DNA from: Neocallimastix lanati (nom. inval.)
Lineage: Eukaryota; Neocallimastigomycota; Neocallimastigomycetes; Neocallimastigales; Neocallimastigaceae
Direction of reading: 5' to 3'
Assembly: GCA_016946835.1 (NCBI GenBank)
Contig: JACVTC010000006.1
Location: 2,284,501-2,348,500 of the forward strand
Length of the DNA: 64,000 nucleotides
Shown: positions 59,493 to 64,000 of the stretch, one piece after another
Layout: every line of letters begins with the position of its first letter
How positions within the stretch are numbered: position 1 is the first letter of the stretch
Program-made: the position numbers and the translations under genes
Notes under the pieces: generated by a model
Seen by the model: only the letters and a program-made list of their open reading frames with translations
Database searches by the model: none
Told to the model about the DNA's origin: nothing

Positions 59493-61697
59493 TGATACAA
59501 TATAAGTAATAAAGTATCAAATTTCTATTTATAACGAGGTCGAGCAAATAGGGAATTTGTAAAATAATATATTCCAACTCAAAGATAATAAATAATAATT
59601 TACACAAATAATAAAATTTATTTATTTCTTTTTAAATCTTGTTTTTATTTATTTATTTATTTTACATAAATTATTACAATTATATTTATATTCCTCTGAA
59701 TATAATGATTTTTATCTATCTCTAATAATTCAATTTATATTAATATTTTAATAATAATTTTACTTATAATTGTAGGATTCAACTCTTATTCTTTAACTAT
59801 AAGTAATCACTTAATTATTTAAACTAAACTATAAGTTCTCTAAAACTATTATTTTACTCAATTAGAATTTTTAAAACAACAAGAAAACTCTCTCTTTAAC
59901 TTTTATTTCATTTTCTTCTTTTAAATTTATTAATTAATTTTATCTTGAATATTATTGGCTGTCTAATTAATTTTTAATCTATTTATATAATGATTTAGTA
60001 TATTATATATTGTAATTATTTTTCACCATATTATTATAGGATTTTCTCTTTTGTTAATTTTTTTGCGTATTTCTAGCTGTTGTAAAATAAAATACTTATC
60101 AAGTCTAGGTTTGTGGCTATTCTAAACTAACTTTACTACACTAATAACACTATATCCTAAAACTCTATTAATTAATTAATTATTTTTTTTTTTAATTTCT
60201 TTTATTTATTTATCTTATTTATTAACTAATTTTCAACAACCACTTAACTGGGTAACGCAGGATCCTTTCCGGAGTTCCCACTAGCAGTTAAGATTTTACA
60301 AACTATAATAAAATTGTTTTATAAGAAAATAATTATTCTAATAATAGTTACGAAACTAATAATAAAATTTAAATTTTCCTATTACTATACGATTTTCCAA
60401 CTATCGTTCAATAGTTGAAAAATTAACTCTTTTTATACTTTTTCAAAATAAAGTTTTAAATCAAAATAAATTTTAATAAATTACATAAAAATATTATTTT
60501 ATATTATCAATTACATTATATAATAAATTACATGAAATGTTATGAATTATTTTAATATAAATCCTATTTAAAACTATCTAATTTTTCTAAAATTTTCTAT
60601 GAAGAAAATTTAGAGTTTAATTCATTAATTATATGATTAAATATATTCTATCCATATATTTAATTTAAATTTTGCCAAGTTGTGAAAACCAATTTACTAA
60701 ACCAAAACTTGCTATTTTTATTTTTAGAATTTCTATAATTTAAAAGACAAGTAAACAAAACGGCAAGTTTTTGTAAACAAACGGAAAAGGCAATATTCCT
60801 TTAATTATTTTAATTTAACTAATTAATGACTAATTATTTTTTAATTTATGAAGTTTCGTGATTCAAACTGAGTAATTGTTACGTAAATTCTCCAAATAAT
60901 TTAGTCATAAATTTTTGAGAAAATTATTTAAATTAATAATTTGGAATACATTTAAATTTATATTAAAAATTTGGAAAACATTTTTATCCACAATAATTTA
61001 CATTACATTACATTTTGTTAAAGTTTTGTGATAATTTGGTCTTAACGATTAGGTCAAGATGCCAAATTATAGTAATTAATTAATAACTTAATTTTACTCT
61101 TATTTAAAACATATTATTATTAGTAATAAATAAGTTTTTTTTTTTTTTTTTTTATTTAAAATATAAGTTTTATTTAATATTAATAATATTTTATTACATT
61201 ATTATTTTATATAATTATTACTATAATTTAAATTACAATAATCCTACAAAGGATTAATCAAAGATTTAAACATGTATTTATATAAAATAATTAATTATTA
61301 AAATATTAATTATTAATATGAATATGTAATAGTATTAATATAAGTTTGATATTGATAATATAAAGTAAGATAGTAATATAAATATTTAATATAAATAAAA
61401 TATAAGAATATAATATGTAGAAATTAATTTAATATGACAATTACGTGTTTACATTATTTAATATATATTAATTTCAATATGTTAATAATATTTAGTAATT
61501 AGTTGGCCTAGACTAATTCCTAAATATTTTAATAAAGTTAATTTAATAATAATTATTATATTATTATTTTTTAATATTGAAATTCAAATAACTGAATTAT
61601 TGAAATTGAAATTGAAATTGAAATTGAAATTCAGTTATTATCTTAACACATTTAAATACGTATTCAAATTATTAAATATTTTACAGCTGTGTTGTAT
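59493..61697 (-). mobile_element. LTR-like chain member, long
   Basis: Starts TGATACAATATAAG after AATAA; ends about GTGTTGTATC, with AATAA completed beyond the nested LTR. Contains a minus-strand TATAAAAAGAGTT near 60430 and a GC-richer patch at 60250-60295. No coding sequence. May be composite. Confidence 0.5.
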
Positions 61698-61702
61698 CAA
61701 TA

Positions 61703-62565
61703 TGTAATAATTCTATTAAGAACTAACTCAAAATAGAATTATTAACTACAACTTAACGACTAATTCATTAAGTTGAGAAAATAAAATAAAATAAATTTTT
61801 TTACCTTTAGAGTAGAGTTTATTATAAAATTAATTATGATAATAACACAAAAAGTAAGAGAAGAATTGTTTGTATAAATTGATTTTAAAAATATGTTTTT
61901 GAATAAAATATTTTTATTAATTTATTAAAGTTAAAAATATAAAATTGTTTCTATTATAACTATGTTTTTTATAATAATAACTCTTGATTTCTCAAAGAGA
62001 ACTCAAGAGCCTTATTTATATTTTTTTTATGAAAATAAGGTTAAATAAGAAAGGGTTTTCTAATCTTAACAAATCTCTTATCTAGGAAAAGATTAGATAG
62101 AAAAACCTAGATAAGTTTTCGATCGATATTCTATCCATATCGATCATCGCATTAATTAAGTAAAACCGATTACTTCTAAAAAGTAATTGGAAAAAATCTT
62201 AATTAACCGATTTTCCAATCTAATGATCGAAAATAAAAGAATAAAATAATAAAAGATATTTCGATCATATAATTTATCCTTGTATTAAAATATAAAATTA
62301 AATAGTTAATAAAATACAGAATACATTATAAAATACAGAATACATTATAAAATACAGAATAAAATACAATACAAAATACATTAGTTACAGTAGAGAATTT
62401 AACATATTGTAAATATATTATTAATTAAATAAAATTTGTTAAATTAATGAATATTAAATTAAATAAATATAATAAATATTATGTGTAATTAAATAAAGTT
62501 ATAGTTATAATAACTTAACTAAGAAAATATAATTATTTGTTAGCAAATAATTATAGATTCTTACA
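61703..62565 (-). mobile_element. Solo LTR, stem-loop family, copy 5
   Basis: 863 bp, TGTAATAATTCTATT...GATTCTTACA, perfect CAATA duplications (61698-61702, 62566-62570). Stem-loops at 61981-62009, 62077-62115, 62121-62145 and 62166-62190. Inserted immediately beside the TG start of the next LTR. Confidence 0.9.
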
Positions 62566-62571
62566 CAATAA

Positions 62572-63564
62572 TGGTACAGGATTTTAAAATACTATTTAAT
62601 AATTCTGAACTGTATATTCATAACAATTAATATTTATAACTCCTAAAAATAAACCAAGAACAACAAATAACACAAACAAAATCAAAACCAACACTTCTTA
62701 AGACTTGCTGTTATTTTTATTGTTTTATTTCTTCTAAAATTTTTAAGAGAGAGTTTTTAAAATTATTTCTTTTACATTTGTCTTTTTATAGTTCAATATA
62801 TAAATTTAATTGGTTAAAAATATTTTTCTAATTAATCATTTTTAATATTATTCTTAATATAACATAATTATATATATATAAATATATATTAAATTTAATA
62901 ATAAAAATATAAAATATAAAATAATAAATTTAATAATAAAAATATAAAATATAAAATAATAAATTTAATAATAAAAATATAAAATATAAAATAATATTGT
63001 TAAGATTATATTTGGTTTTGATATAACTTGGTTGGAATGCTATAAACTAATAACTTCCTTATGATAATTAAATTTTATTTTATCAGTATTATTATAGAAT
63101 TTTATTATATTTTTATTTTATTATTTTATTTGATTTTATTTAATAATATTTTTTAATGAATGAAGTTATCAGATTATTAAAATATTAATAATCTTACGAA
63201 GATTATTTAAAACATTTAATTCACTATTCTTTTATACATAAAAATAAACAATTAAAAAGTTATATAATAATAAATAAAATAATAAACAATAGTTTAAAAA
63301 GTTAGATAATAATAAATAAAAAATAAACAATTAATTATACTTTAAAAAGTATAAATTATATTCAACAATTTTATTATTATTATTATTATTTAATAATAAT
63401 AAATAATATATATTTATATTGTAAAAGGATTTTGAGGCGTATGATCATACTAAATAATGATTAATTTGTTATGGTAATGAGGCTTATATAGCTCATCGAG
63501 TTATATCCTTTACAAATATTTTTCTGACTTTAAAAATTATTAATATATAGTATTGTTTCGTAAC
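62572..63564 (-). mobile_element. Solo LTR, TGGTACAGG family
   Basis: 993 bp, TGGTACAGGATTTT...TTTCGTAAC, AATAA on both sides (62567-62571, 63565-63569). A minus-strand CTATAAAAAGAC lies near 62785. Contains three 35-bp tandem copies at about 62891-62995. Confidence 0.75.
62891..62995. repeat. 35-bp tandem repeat, three copies
   Basis: Three consecutive near-perfect copies of a unit starting AAATTTAATAATAAAAATAT, inside the LTR 62572-63564. Confidence 0.85.
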
Positions 63565-63569
63565 AATAA

Positions 63570-64000
63570 TGGTACGTTATTTTTATATATTGTACCTTTT
63601 ATATGATTTGGGGAAAGCAAGTTGTAAAACTATAAAATAATATATTCTAATAAAAGAAATAAATAAAAAAATTATAACACAAAATTAATAATAAATTTTA
63701 ATAAATAATAATGTGTTACTTTTAAGTCTTTATTTTATTTATAAGTTTTGTTCTTTAAATAAGTACATTTAAATTTATTATAACTTTATTATATCTTTAA
63801 ATTTATATTTTAATAATAATATTAACCAAAATATCCTAAATATTTATTCACCCGAATAAATATTTTATAATTCCTATTCTAACTATTATATTCTTTAAAG
63901 ATATTAAATTATTAAGTTCCTCCTTTGTTAATATTTTATCTTTCACTTATTTTTATACTATAATTTATCTTAATTCTTATTGGTTATCTATTAATTAAAA
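63570..64000. mobile_element. LTR-like unit continuing past the window
   Basis: Starts TGGTACGTTATTTTT directly after AATAA (63565-63569), as other chain members do. The right end is outside the window. No coding sequence. Confidence 0.5.

Overview
The window is extremely AT-rich eukaryotic DNA with long homopolymer runs and A/T microsatellites, intronless genes and very few coding segments. Three secreted proteins end in a fungal-type CBM1 cellulose-binding module behind Thr-rich repeat linkers. There is also a B-box/TLDc protein, a small gene that looks bacterial, and abundant LTR and LINE retroelements. Together these fit an anaerobic gut fungus (Neocallimastigomycota) better than any other group I know. 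This assignment is inference: the window has no rRNA or marker gene.

Layout. Positions 1-33,300 are a tandemly amplified locus. The repeating order along the + strand is: LINE remnant (minus strand), AT spacer, CBM1 gene (minus strand), AT-rich upstream region with a conserved block, then a palindromic element with poly-T on the left and poly-A on the right. Three gene-bearing units are present (genes at 5830-7320, 19493-20851 and 28355-29959), plus the upstream half of a further unit at 1-2700. One unit was later interrupted by a Ty1/copia element (8001-12982). Its palindromic element also took in nested insertions, among them a small DNA transposon with an 8-bp target duplication and a tRNA-headed SINE with a perfect 16-bp target duplication. 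The third unit carries the most complete LINE (endonuclease, reverse transcriptase and C-terminal zinc finger).

Positions 33,300-43,000 are mostly host intergenic DNA. They hold a B-box/coiled-coil/TLDc gene (35883-37214), a bacterial-looking gene with a poly-Glu insertion (38406-38939), and a 1.26-kb non-autonomous DNA transposon (39081-40343). That transposon shares iterated CATTTCG termini with the small one at 15787-16151.

Positions 43,000-64,000 hold no intact host gene. They begin with Ty3/gypsy remnants and continue as a nearly gapless chain of solo LTRs, about 0.8-2.2 kb each. Many are flanked by 5-bp duplications (AACAA, AATAA, CAATA, CAAAT, AACTA). Most insertions sit exactly at the edge of another LTR. 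One LTR family carries serial stem-loops whose arms covary between copies.

The CBM1 proteins are probably secreted or wall-attached plant-fibre-binding proteins amplified in tandem. The surrounding retroelements and palindromes are the likely substrate for that amplification. The most unusual items are the solo-LTR chain, the covarying stem-loops, the SINE, the CATTTCG-repeat transposons and the double-ended poly(A) palindromes.
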